From NCBI GenBank assembly GCA_023261465.1, contig JAHFOW010000043.1, positions 1 through 17,537 of the forward strand: a stretch of 17,537 nt of DNA, read 5' to 3'. A program made the translations under genes and the position numbers. The notes under the pieces were generated by a model that was not told the DNA's origin, searched no databases, and saw nothing but the letters and a program-made list of their open reading frames with translations. Position 1 is the first letter of the stretch; every line of letters starts with the position of its first letter. Origin of the DNA: Planctomycetota bacterium (lineage in GTDB: Bacteria > Planctomycetota > Brocadiia > Brocadiales > Brocadiaceae). Positions 7,949-14,156 of this stretch are shown piece by piece.

Positions 7949-9309
7949 TTTATTTCGTCGATATCCCCGATCATAAAAAATACTTCTTCAGGTACACCAT
8001 CCATTTCACCCGCAAGGATCTTTGCACAACCATCAATGGTCTTATTAAGTGGTACATGCAATCCTTTTCTTCCGGTAAATTCTTCGGTGAGGAAAAAAGG
8101 TTGGGTGAGAAACATTTCAAGCCTCCTTGCCCTCTTTACAATAAGCCTATCTGATGGTGAAAGTTCTTCTATTCCCAACATGGCAATGATATCGAGAAGT
8201 TCTTTATATCGGGATAGGTGTTCCTTGACACTTCTTGATATTTCATAGTGTCTTTCCCCTACATCTTCCGGACTAAGTAATTTTGACGTCGAAAGTAGTG
8301 GATCGATAGCCGGATAGAGACCCTTTGATGCTATTTCACGTGAAAGAACAACCGTTGTATCAAGATGTGGAAAAACATTTGCAACTGCCGGATCAGTTAT
8401 GTCATCAGCCGGAACATATATAGCCTGCACTGAAGTAATAGTACCACTTTTGGTTGACACAATCCTCTCCTCGACTTCGGCAAGCTCTGACAGGAGTGTT
8501 GGCTGGTATCCCACTCTCGATGATAACCTGCCCAGGAGGACAGAAACCTCATTCCCCGCCTGAACAAATCTGTAAACATTATCCATTAAAAAAAGAATAT
8601 TACTCCCTATTTCATCCCTAAAAAATTCTGCCAAGGTAATCGCTGTTAACGGCACTCTAAATCGTATGCCAGGAGATTCGCACATCTGACCCAATACGAG
8701 TATTGCATTATCTACAATACCCTGCCTTTGCATTTCTCTCCAAAGTTCGTGTCCCTCTCTCATTCGTTCTCCAACACCGCAAAATATGGATATTCCTGAA
8801 TAAACTTTCACTATCTTGTAAATAAATTCCATAAGCAATACGGTCTTTCCAACTCCAGCGCCTCCAAAAAGACCTACTTTACCGCCTTTGGGAAAAGGTG
8901 AAAGAAGATCAACAATCTTTATACCTGTTTCAAGAATCCCCGAAGCAGCCACTTGTTCTTCGAATGAAGGAGATAGTTTATGAATCGGTCTTAAATTTTT
9001 CTTTTCTATAAAAGCATTGCCGTCCAGAGGCTCCCCAAATACATTAAATACCCGCCCAAGACAATCTTTACTTACGGGAACAAGAAGAGGCCCTCCTAAT
9101 GGAATAACGGGCATACCGCGTTTAAGTCCTTCGGTAAAACCGAGCGCTATAGCTTTTACCGTTGTACTGCTTGTATGCTCATGTACTTCCAGAATAATAT
9201 TTGTTTTATCGGATTTTTTTACGATAAAAGCATCATTAATGTTAGGCAAATTGTTTTCAAACTTAACTTCTACAACGTCTCCATGAATTGCAATTATAAA
9301 ACCTTCCAT
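7945..9309 (-). CDS. atpD: ATP synthase beta subunit (N-ATPase-like, first gene of the operon)
   Basis: Catalytic subunit of F1, 454 residues from the chosen start. Seen: N-terminal barrel (GFIIAIHGDVVEVKF), P-loop GGAGVGKT (about residue 150), catalytic glutamate in GVGERMREG, the GRLSSRVGYQPTL segment, ADDITDPAVANVFPHLD with the conserved DD, and EELSPSDR in place of DELSEED. All catalytic features are intact. Start: an ATG at 9309 puts the barrel strand immediately after the start as in relatives, though its GGAG is only two bases away; a TTG six codons upstream (9327) has no ribosome site. The gene follows the small secreted protein after about 98 bases, so it may have its own promoter, but I cannot pick a convincing one. 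Confidence 0.94.
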   Translation of the reverse strand: MEGFIIAIHGDVVEVKFENNLPNINDAFIVKKSDKTNIILEVHEHTSSTTVKAIALGFTEGLKRGMPVIPLGGPLLVPVSKDCLGRVFNVFGEPLDGNAFIEKKNLRPIHKLSPSFEEQVAASGILETGIKIVDLLSPFPKGGKVGLFGGAGVGKTVLLMEFIYKIVKVYSGISIFCGVGERMREGHELWREMQRQGIVDNAILVLGQMCESPGIRFRVPLTAITLAEFFRDEIGSNILFLMDNVYRFVQAGNEVSVLLGRLSSRVGYQPTLLSELAEVEERIVSTKSGTITSVQAIYVPADDITDPAVANVFPHLDTTVVLSREIASKGLYPAIDPLLSTSKLLSPEDVGERHYEISRSVKEHLSRYKELLDIIAMLGIEELSPSDRLIVKRARRLEMFLTQPFFLTEEFTGRKGLHVPLNKTIDGCAKILAGEMDGVPEEVFFMIGDIDEIK

Positions 9310-9407
9310 AGCTCCGGATGTACACAAATTTTATTTAAAGCGACACATATAGAAATAAAAGTCGGCAATAAAACACAAAAAAACTTTGTTACTACCTCTT
9401 CTTAGAT

Positions 9408-9737
9408 TCATTTTCGGGAAAACAGAGAACTGAGTATGCTTTTCAAAGACCTTCTTGCAGTTTTGCTTGTTGTCGTAGTCGCCAATTCCTTTATATTCTC
9501 TTGATTACCATTCTTGTTATCTTTCCTTGTCATTCCCAATAGCGTCTCGGTTGCCGTGACATTTTTATTATGCTTCGTACCTGATCCCTTTGGTTTTATG
9601 AGATCGTCAGCCCTCTTGCTCACACAATCGTCATCCTTACCACAAAACCCACTATATGCTGAAAGAACATTACTCGTATATATGCTCGTTAAACTAATAA
9701 ACAGCATCATTAAACAAATACGAAATATGCAATTCAA
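9408..9737 (-). CDS. Small secreted hypothetical protein
   Basis: A 109-residue protein I do not recognise. The N-terminus is a classical Sec signal peptide (IFRICLMMLFISLTSIYTS, cut probably after NVLSA near residue 27). The mature part begins with two close cysteines (FCGKDDDC), which could form a disulfide, and continues as a Lys/Arg/Thr/Asn-rich, low-hydrophobicity chain that is probably largely disordered, ending SLKSILSSLFSRK. There is no heme motif. The start codon is TTG, supported by a strong ribosome site AAGGAGG six bases upstream. It begins 22 bases after the octaheme cytochrome stop on the same strand, so the two are almost certainly co-transcribed, and a periplasmic or anammoxosome-lumen partner role is a reasonable guess only. 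Confidence 0.65.
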   Translation of the reverse strand: MNCIFRICLMMLFISLTSIYTSNVLSAYSGFCGKDDDCVSKRADDLIKPKGSGTKHNKNVTATETLLGMTRKDNKNGNQENIKELATTTTSKTARRSLKSILSSLFSRK

Positions 9738-9759
9738 AAAGAACCTCCTTAATCAAAAT

Positions 9760-11607
9760 TTAGTATCCTTTTTTCCACTTATTCCATCGTGCTACACCGT
9801 AATCGGTATCGTCCTGATGACAGCCATAGCATGAATTGGTAATCACGGTACCGGCATTATTTGGTATCCCTTTAGTTGCGTTGTAGTCGGCCATGGCCTT
9901 ACTTGTCACTGGTTCTATAATATCAAAGACATGCGATGCAATGTCATTATCCACGCCGCTCTTGGCCGTCTTTGGCATGTGACACCCGGTACATAAACTC
10001 CCCCCCACATTTGAAGATTTATACAGATGTTTTGCATGTTTATTATAGCGTTTGCCATTCTTCATGACAGTCTTTGTGAGGTCTGTATGGCATGCAGTGC
10101 AGAGCTTGTTGTTATTACTGCTCTGGATTAGTTGCGGTGTTCCTCTGATACCCTTATCATGTGGCTCATGACAGGTATAGCACTTATGGCCAACACTATT
10201 ATAGTGTCGGCTTTTGACCAAGTCCTGATACTGTTGGTGGTGTTTTTTTGAATGGTTATTCTCCGAGGCATTGCCATCCAGGGCAGAAGTGTCGTTATCG
10301 TTCCAGTAACTTGCCGTTGGTTTGCCATCGGTGGTTTTCTCCTCAAGGTAATCTTTTAATACCTTACCCGGGATATAGGGCGTAAGTTTACCCTGATCTA
10401 CAATACACGGATATTCTGTCTCAAAGTCAGCCCCGTTTTCCCCGGCCTTGCTTACGACACGGATATGGCATTGTCCGCACACCTCCGTGCCGCGGTCGGT
10501 TGAAAGATATGCCGGATTAACGATATATCGGGCCTTTCCACCGCCTGTGGCAAGGTGCTTCCCACCGGGACCATGACACCGTTCACACGAAATGCCAATC
10601 TCTTTTGAATCAGACACAAATTCGCCACTGTTATTTTGCGAGATGTTTAAACCTGTTACATGACATCCTTCGCAATTCTGCTCAAAAGACTTACTCTTGT
10701 TGGGCGGTGTATTTATATCCGTCGTTATCAGCGTATTATCTGTATTGTACCAGTTTTCAGGATTATAGGAGACCCATGCCGCGTTGGGTTTGTTTTTATC
10801 AACATTACGATTATTGTATTGAATGGGCAAAATATAGTGACTATTGCCAATCTTTACGTGGTATCTCTGTTTTCCTGCTAATGCAACGCCACCCTGAGTG
10901 CGTACAATGGGGTAGGTAACGAAGACAGATTCGTTCGTTACATCGTAAAGGGTAACTTTGTATTGGTCATTTTCTATAAAGGGTTTAAACTTCACCTTGC
11001 CATCACTCGTGGTTATGATATCTCCGGAGAAAGGCGCTACAACTGTTTTTGGCGATGGGGATTGAATCGTATTGGCGTGCGCCGTCTTTTTCCATCCCTT
11101 TTGATCCGGATGGCAACTCAGACAGACCTTGCTTCCCAGGTACGCCGCATTGGCGGGCGACGCAGCAGATAATTTGAGAATAACCTGAGTCGTTTTTTTC
11201 GGCTCGACTTTAACCTTGAATACATCATTCGGTAAATAAGAAACATCGGACGGCGGTGTGGCCCTGACAATATACTCGCCGGTCGCCAGGTTGCTGATTT
11301 TAAAACTCCCTTTAGTCGTGGTAACGGCCTTATCAACAAAGGTTGTTTCATCATATATCATTTCATCTGTGATTGGCTGAATACTGATCGTTATACCCGA
11401 AAGCGGCGCTCCTTTTGTGTTTAGAACCTTGCCCATGATCTTACCATTCAATACCTTGCCATCAGGTAAAATTTTAACGAATTCGTTCGAAGATTGAGCG
11501 GTTACATGTCCTGAACCATTCTGGGAATCAGCCCATGCCGTACTATGATAGGCATTCACAAACGCGCATAACACAGCTACAACCCATACATATCTTTTTG
11601 CTGCCAT
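9760..11607 (-). CDS. Octaheme c-type cytochrome with N-terminal carboxypeptidase-regulatory-like domain
   Basis: Exported electron-transfer protein of 615 residues. A Sec signal peptide (YVWVVAVLCAFVNAYHSTAWA, about 1-26) is followed by a beta-sandwich (about 52-146; GKVLNTKGAPLSGITISI, TTKGSFKISNLATGEYIVRA) of the carboxypeptidase-regulatory/Cna-B-like type. Eight CxxCH heme sites follow, with first cysteines at 162, 312, 341, 377, 476, 503, 539 and 593. A 150-residue gap separates heme 1 from heme 2; the C-terminal group includes CTGCHMPKT, common in cytochrome c554/NrfA-like multiheme proteins. No catalytic Lys-type heme site (CxxCK) is seen, so all hemes could be bis-His electron carriers. 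Start ATG has GAGG seven to eight bases upstream. It heads a pair with the small secreted gene and precedes the ATP synthase operon. Substrate and partner are unknown; it could also be an oxidoreductase. Confidence 0.92.
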   Translation of the reverse strand: MAAKRYVWVVAVLCAFVNAYHSTAWADSQNGSGHVTAQSSNEFVKILPDGKVLNGKIMGKVLNTKGAPLSGITISIQPITDEMIYDETTFVDKAVTTTKGSFKISNLATGEYIVRATPPSDVSYLPNDVFKVKVEPKKTTQVILKLSAASPANAAYLGSKVCLSCHPDQKGWKKTAHANTIQSPSPKTVVAPFSGDIITTSDGKVKFKPFIENDQYKVTLYDVTNESVFVTYPIVRTQGGVALAGKQRYHVKIGNSHYILPIQYNNRNVDKNKPNAAWVSYNPENWYNTDNTLITTDINTPPNKSKSFEQNCEGCHVTGLNISQNNSGEFVSDSKEIGISCERCHGPGGKHLATGGGKARYIVNPAYLSTDRGTEVCGQCHIRVVSKAGENGADFETEYPCIVDQGKLTPYIPGKVLKDYLEEKTTDGKPTASYWNDNDTSALDGNASENNHSKKHHQQYQDLVKSRHYNSVGHKCYTCHEPHDKGIRGTPQLIQSSNNNKLCTACHTDLTKTVMKNGKRYNKHAKHLYKSSNVGGSLCTGCHMPKTAKSGVDNDIASHVFDIIEPVTSKAMADYNATKGIPNNAGTVITNSCYGCHQDDTDYGVARWNKWKKGY

Positions 11608-11729
11608 ACGTTCCTCACTTCTTTGAAAAAAGTCTCCGGAATATTTACGTCATGTAAAATGAAGCTATCACAGCCTAATGTATAGTTATTTTCATCCAGC
11701 CTCCATGTCACAGTAATAAGATAACCCAT
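11577..11729 (-). CDS. Putative 50-residue small ORF overlapping the octaheme cytochrome start
   Basis: An ATG at 11729 with AGGAG five bases upstream opens a 50-residue frame that runs to TAG at 11577-11579, 31 bases inside the octaheme gene in another frame. The peptide starts MGYLITVTWRLDENNY and ends NVWQQKDMYGL; it has no signal peptide or membrane helix and a composition like ordinary protein. The ribosome site of the cytochrome gene (GAGG) lies within it, so ribosomes finishing this ORF would re-open or re-initiate at the cytochrome start. It may be a true small protein, a coupling leader peptide, or a chance frame. I do not recognise it. Confidence 0.4.
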   Translation of the reverse strand: MGYLITVTWRLDENNYTLGCDSFILHDVNIPETFFKEVRNVWQQKDMYGL

Positions 11730-11906
11730 AAGAACTCCTCATGTGCATCAGGCCAAGCTCTTCCGCGTTCTGCGTCAATACACAAAGGTAACGAAATTTT
11801 GGTTTTTCGCTGAAAATTAAGGTCACCATTCTTAGTTCAAAGACATACCCCCCAAAAGAAAAGAGGGTTAACTGTTACAAAAACCAATATTAACTGTATA
11901 CTCTTT
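11730..11906. other. Intergenic region between mscL and the octaheme cytochrome unit
   Basis: The stretch between the mscL stop and the octaheme start is 299 bases, of which the left part is the small ORF at 11577-11729. The remainder probably holds the promoter for the cytochrome unit, but no box pair is convincing. Near the mscL stop an AAAAGAG/CTCTTTT pair flanks about 35 bases and could be a weak terminator; it is too loose to call. Confidence 0.4.
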
Positions 11907-12356
11907 TTATGCAGCCTTCAGTTCCGACGTGCAATGTGCGCAACGAACAGCTTTAATAGGGATGCTTGATAAACAATAGGGACACTCTTTCGTTATTGCC
12001 GCTGCCGGGGGAGGGGTTGTTTTTACCTTTTGCATCATCTTGCTGACCCCGCGTACCAACAAAAATATAACAAACGCAACAATGATAAAATCAATAAAGG
12101 CATTTACAAATAATCCATAATTAATAGTAGGCACACCAGCCAGCTTTGCTTCAGCCAGTGAATTATAGGGAGTACCAGATAAATTGACGAATAAATTACT
12201 AAAATCCATTTTCCCCAGAAGTAGTCCTATGGGCGGCATAAGAATGTCATTTACCATTGAGGTTACGATCTTATTAAAAGCAGCGCCAATAATAACGGCT
12301 ACCGCAAGGTCGAGGACATTTCCCCTCATAACAAATTCTCTAAATGCTCTAAACAT
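11907..12356 (-). CDS. mscL: Large-conductance mechanosensitive channel MscL with C-terminal zinc ribbon
   Basis: Pressure-release channel of the inner membrane that opens on hypo-osmotic shock. From the chosen start it is 149 residues. N-terminal helix and TM1 are typical (MFRAFREFVMRGNVLDLAVA, VIIGAAFNKIVTSMVNDILM), followed by the periplasmic loop and TM2 (NAFIDFIIVAFVIFLLVRG), then a cytoplasmic linker and a C-terminal tail with CPYC and CAHC, a likely zinc ribbon. This tail is longer than in E. coli MscL but occurs in many MscL proteins. The ATG at 12356 is preferred over one 12 codons upstream because of AGGAG eight bases before it and family alignment. A small ORF upstream overlaps this start. 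Confidence 0.94.
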   Translation of the reverse strand: MFRAFREFVMRGNVLDLAVAVIIGAAFNKIVTSMVNDILMPPIGLLLGKMDFSNLFVNLSGTPYNSLAEAKLAGVPTINYGLFVNAFIDFIIVAFVIFLLVRGVSKMMQKVKTTPPPAAAITKECPYCLSSIPIKAVRCAHCTSELKAA

Positions 12357-12447
12357 TTTGGTTTCTCCTTTCTTTAAAAAGTAAACCACCAAAGACTAAC
12401 CAAGGTGTGCCAATTAATTCCGATGCTGGCTTTTTTTCAATCGACAT
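12349..12447 (-). CDS. Putative 32-residue leader ORF overlapping mscL start
   Basis: An ATG at 12447 with AAAGGA six bases upstream opens a 32-residue frame (MSIEKKPASELIGTPWLVFG, then GLLFKERRNQNV) ending at TAG 12349-12351, eight bases inside mscL in another frame. The mscL ribosome site AGGAG lies near its end. This is a classical layout for translational coupling. The peptide has a short hydrophobic centre (LIGTPWLVFGGLLF), possibly membrane-active. No family is recognised; it could be chance, but both the ribosome site and the overlap are good. Confidence 0.4.
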   Translation of the reverse strand: MSIEKKPASELIGTPWLVFGGLLFKERRNQNV

Positions 12448-12620
12448 TATAATTCCTTTTATTTTATTATTAAGTCAATCATTACGCAAATTTTAAACAA
12501 TAATTTTATATAAATATGCAGAGATAGTCTTCTTTCAAATTGCCAGTATAACATGAAATAACGCATCTTTTACAACAATATCAATATAATATTTAGGTCT
12601 ATAGTCCAAATTGAACCAGC

Positions 12621-12650
12621 GGGGAGACGACTGAAGTCGGTACTACAAAC
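12621..12650. repeat. Candidate interspersed palindromic repeat at the DUF362 gene end
   Basis: The segment contains the palindrome CGACT-GA-AGTCG (12628-12639) between GGGGAGA and GTACTAC. It spans the stop codon of the DUF362 gene (TAG at 12643-12645), so the repeat has supplied or replaced the gene's end. The form, a short palindrome with a GC-rich arm next to a gene end in AT-rich surroundings, is that of a small dispersed repeat; only one copy is present in the window, so the repeat nature is inferred. It could also act as a weak transcription stop after the DUF362 gene. Confidence 0.35.
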
Positions 12651-13701
12651 AACTAATTTCTACGAAATCAATATTGTCCCTTTCATAAATACCCAACCCC
12701 AATTTTTCCCCGGTGGCAATGTGTCGGGCCTTTTGAATTATTGAGGGGCAATTGTTTTCCCTGCGTTTTTTGTCTATGATTTCAAGACCTATCCGGTCAA
12801 TTGCCACGGGATCTGTTCCGAAAAAGAGCCGTTCCTCATTCCACATCGTCCAATTCTTCATACTTGCAGGACCGCCGTTAAAACATGCCTGGAGCGCATC
12901 AACAATATGGAGACGCACTTTGTTTTTAATAGCCGGATGTAAACAAATCTCCGCAGACGCAGGGTCGCAAAAGTAGGGGGATGGATGGAATCGCTGGGTA
13001 TTATTTACTGCGCCGAAGGCAAGATTTTTAAGACATAAGGTTACACCCGCAATGCCGTGGTCTTTCATAACAGGAACGTTAATAATGGCAGTAACGTGTT
13101 GGGTAACAATATTACTGAAAAGCGACCGCGCACCGTCGCCCTCCCTCAGGTTGAAGTCATCATCGAGGGATTCATAATATACATTCTTATCAAAGCCAGC
13201 CGTCGGTTCAGTTCCATAACAGCGTACCCCGGTATCTCCTTTGTTGAGAGGATAGTAAGTTGCTATCAGATGATAGCTGAAACGATCCCATATAATGATA
13301 TTATTGTCCTTCACCCCGGCTGCCCTCAGTCCCTGAATAATTGATTCAACAACCTCGGGGCGGGTGGTAAGTTTTGGTCCGCCGAGAGGGTTGACTTTGA
13401 TCCCCACAATATCATCAGGAGTAAAGAGCGTTCTCCACGCATCAGCGGTTGTTTTCTTGCCGGTAAGCGCAAACATCCCTTCGTCCATCATCTTTGTGAC
13501 CGTATGAGGAGAGGGCTTTCCGCTCTTCATAATGCCGGTATTCTTAACAGCAATGACGCTGCTTCGTGCAAAGGTAGGAAGCTTTGTATCGTCACCCATC
13601 GCCCGTTGCAGCTTTCCTGCTCCCAAACTGAGACCGGCCAAACTAATCGCTGAATGCTTTAAAAAATCCCTGCGTGAAAATTGATTGTCTTTTATATTCA
13701 T
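12643..13701 (-). CDS. Tat-exported DUF362 domain protein
   Basis: A 352-residue protein with a twin-arginine signal (FSRRDFLKHSAISLAGLSLG, Arg10-Arg11) that should send it folded across the membrane, usually a sign of a cofactor. The mature part fits the DUF362 family: DDIVGIKVNPLGGPKLTTRP, an INVPVMKDHGIAGVTLCLKN segment, and FFGTDPVAIDRIGLEII near the end. DUF362 proteins are often annotated as iron-sulfur or redox-associated, but their reaction is unknown. No C-terminal ferredoxin domain (CxxCxxC) is present here. Start supported by AAGGGG upstream. The stop lies inside a palindromic repeat. It follows the CDGSH gene by about 95 bases on the same strand; a shared transcript is possible. 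Confidence 0.88.
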   Translation of the reverse strand: MNIKDNQFSRRDFLKHSAISLAGLSLGAGKLQRAMGDDTKLPTFARSSVIAVKNTGIMKSGKPSPHTVTKMMDEGMFALTGKKTTADAWRTLFTPDDIVGIKVNPLGGPKLTTRPEVVESIIQGLRAAGVKDNNIIIWDRFSYHLIATYYPLNKGDTGVRCYGTEPTAGFDKNVYYESLDDDFNLREGDGARSLFSNIVTQHVTAIINVPVMKDHGIAGVTLCLKNLAFGAVNNTQRFHPSPYFCDPASAEICLHPAIKNKVRLHIVDALQACFNGGPASMKNWTMWNEERLFFGTDPVAIDRIGLEIIDKKRRENNCPSIIQKARHIATGEKLGLGIYERDNIDFVEISCL

Positions 13702-13795
13702 GATAATTTTCCCCTTTTAATCATGGCAAGGAAATTCAAATTTCTAAAAATTTAGTTAACCCTGTCCACCCTGTCTTAATTTGAAAAATCCAACA

Positions 13796-14032
13796 TCATA
13801 CTTCATCCACTTTTACACGACGACATATACCATCACAAAAAGGTGGGTTTCTTGTTAATTGACAGTTGCAAATTATATATTTTCTTTTCAGTATAATTTT
13901 AAATATATGTGGTGCTTTATCAGTTCCTTTATGAGAGCCGTCACAGAATGGTTCATTTTTTGTATTCCCACACGCACACCAATGATACGTACCCGGTTCT
14001 AACTCAAGTGTCAGAGGCATTTGTTTTTTCAT
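13796..14032 (-). CDS. CDGSH-type iron-sulfur protein with two motifs
   Basis: A 78-residue soluble protein with two zinc-finger-CDGSH (mitoNEET/MiNT-type) 2Fe-2S sites. Site 1 is canonical: Cys19, Cys21, Cys30 and His34 (CACGNTKNEPFCDGSH). Site 2 has Cys55, Cys57 and Cys66, but the His position is Cys70 (CNCQLTRNPPFCDGIC), which would make an all-cysteine site. In the family, the single His ligand makes the cluster labile and redox-tunable, so the second site may be more stable or of lower potential. The function of bacterial members is uncertain; electron or cluster transfer is usual. Start has AAGGA about ten bases upstream. It diverges from the M28 protease gene. Confidence 0.9.
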   Translation of the reverse strand: MKKQMPLTLELEPGTYHWCACGNTKNEPFCDGSHKGTDKAPHIFKIILKRKYIICNCQLTRNPPFCDGICRRVKVDEV

Positions 14033-14072
14033 GGTGTATTTTTCCTTTTAAAAACATCTAATAAGCAGTTGA

Positions 14073-14102
14073 TTGACATTGAGACATAACGTACATTATT
14101 AT
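14073..14102 (+). promoter_or_regulatory. Sigma70-type promoter for the M28 peptidase gene
   Basis: TTGACA at 14073-14078 (perfect -35 consensus) and TATTAT at 14097-14102 (one mismatch to TATAAT) are separated by 18 bases. Transcription would start near 14109, leaving a leader of about 48 bases before the GTG start at 14157. This placement excludes the longer reading from 14073, whose first codon is the -35 box itself. Confidence 0.6.
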
Positions 14103-14156
14103 ACATTACTGTTCATGCCATGTAGAAAATTATTTTTTATAAAAAGGGGGGGCATT

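Noticed and set aside
9310..9327. TTG start six codons upstream for the ATP synthase beta subunit
   Set aside because: No ribosome site precedes it, and the ATG at 9309 fits the family N-terminus better, although its GGAG spacing is short; some doubt remains.
9310..9407. Promoter just upstream of the ATP synthase operon
   Set aside because: TATATG-like boxes occur in the AT-rich gap but no acceptable -35 partner at 16-18 bases is present.
11118..11354. Frames of 70-100 codons opposite or within the octaheme, alpha, beta and P-type ATPase genes
   Set aside because: They lie inside strongly recognised genes, have no ribosome sites I would trust and show no family motifs; they are shadow frames.
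11860..11906. Possible terminator after mscL (AAAAGAG/CTCTTTT)
   Set aside because: The loop is about 35 bases, the stem is A-T rich and short, and inner pairing is poor.
14073..14156. Longer start (TTG at 14073) for the M28 peptidase gene
   Set aside because: The TTG is the -35 box TTGACA of a good promoter, the added 28 residues would precede the signal peptide, and the GTG at 14157 has a strong ribosome site.
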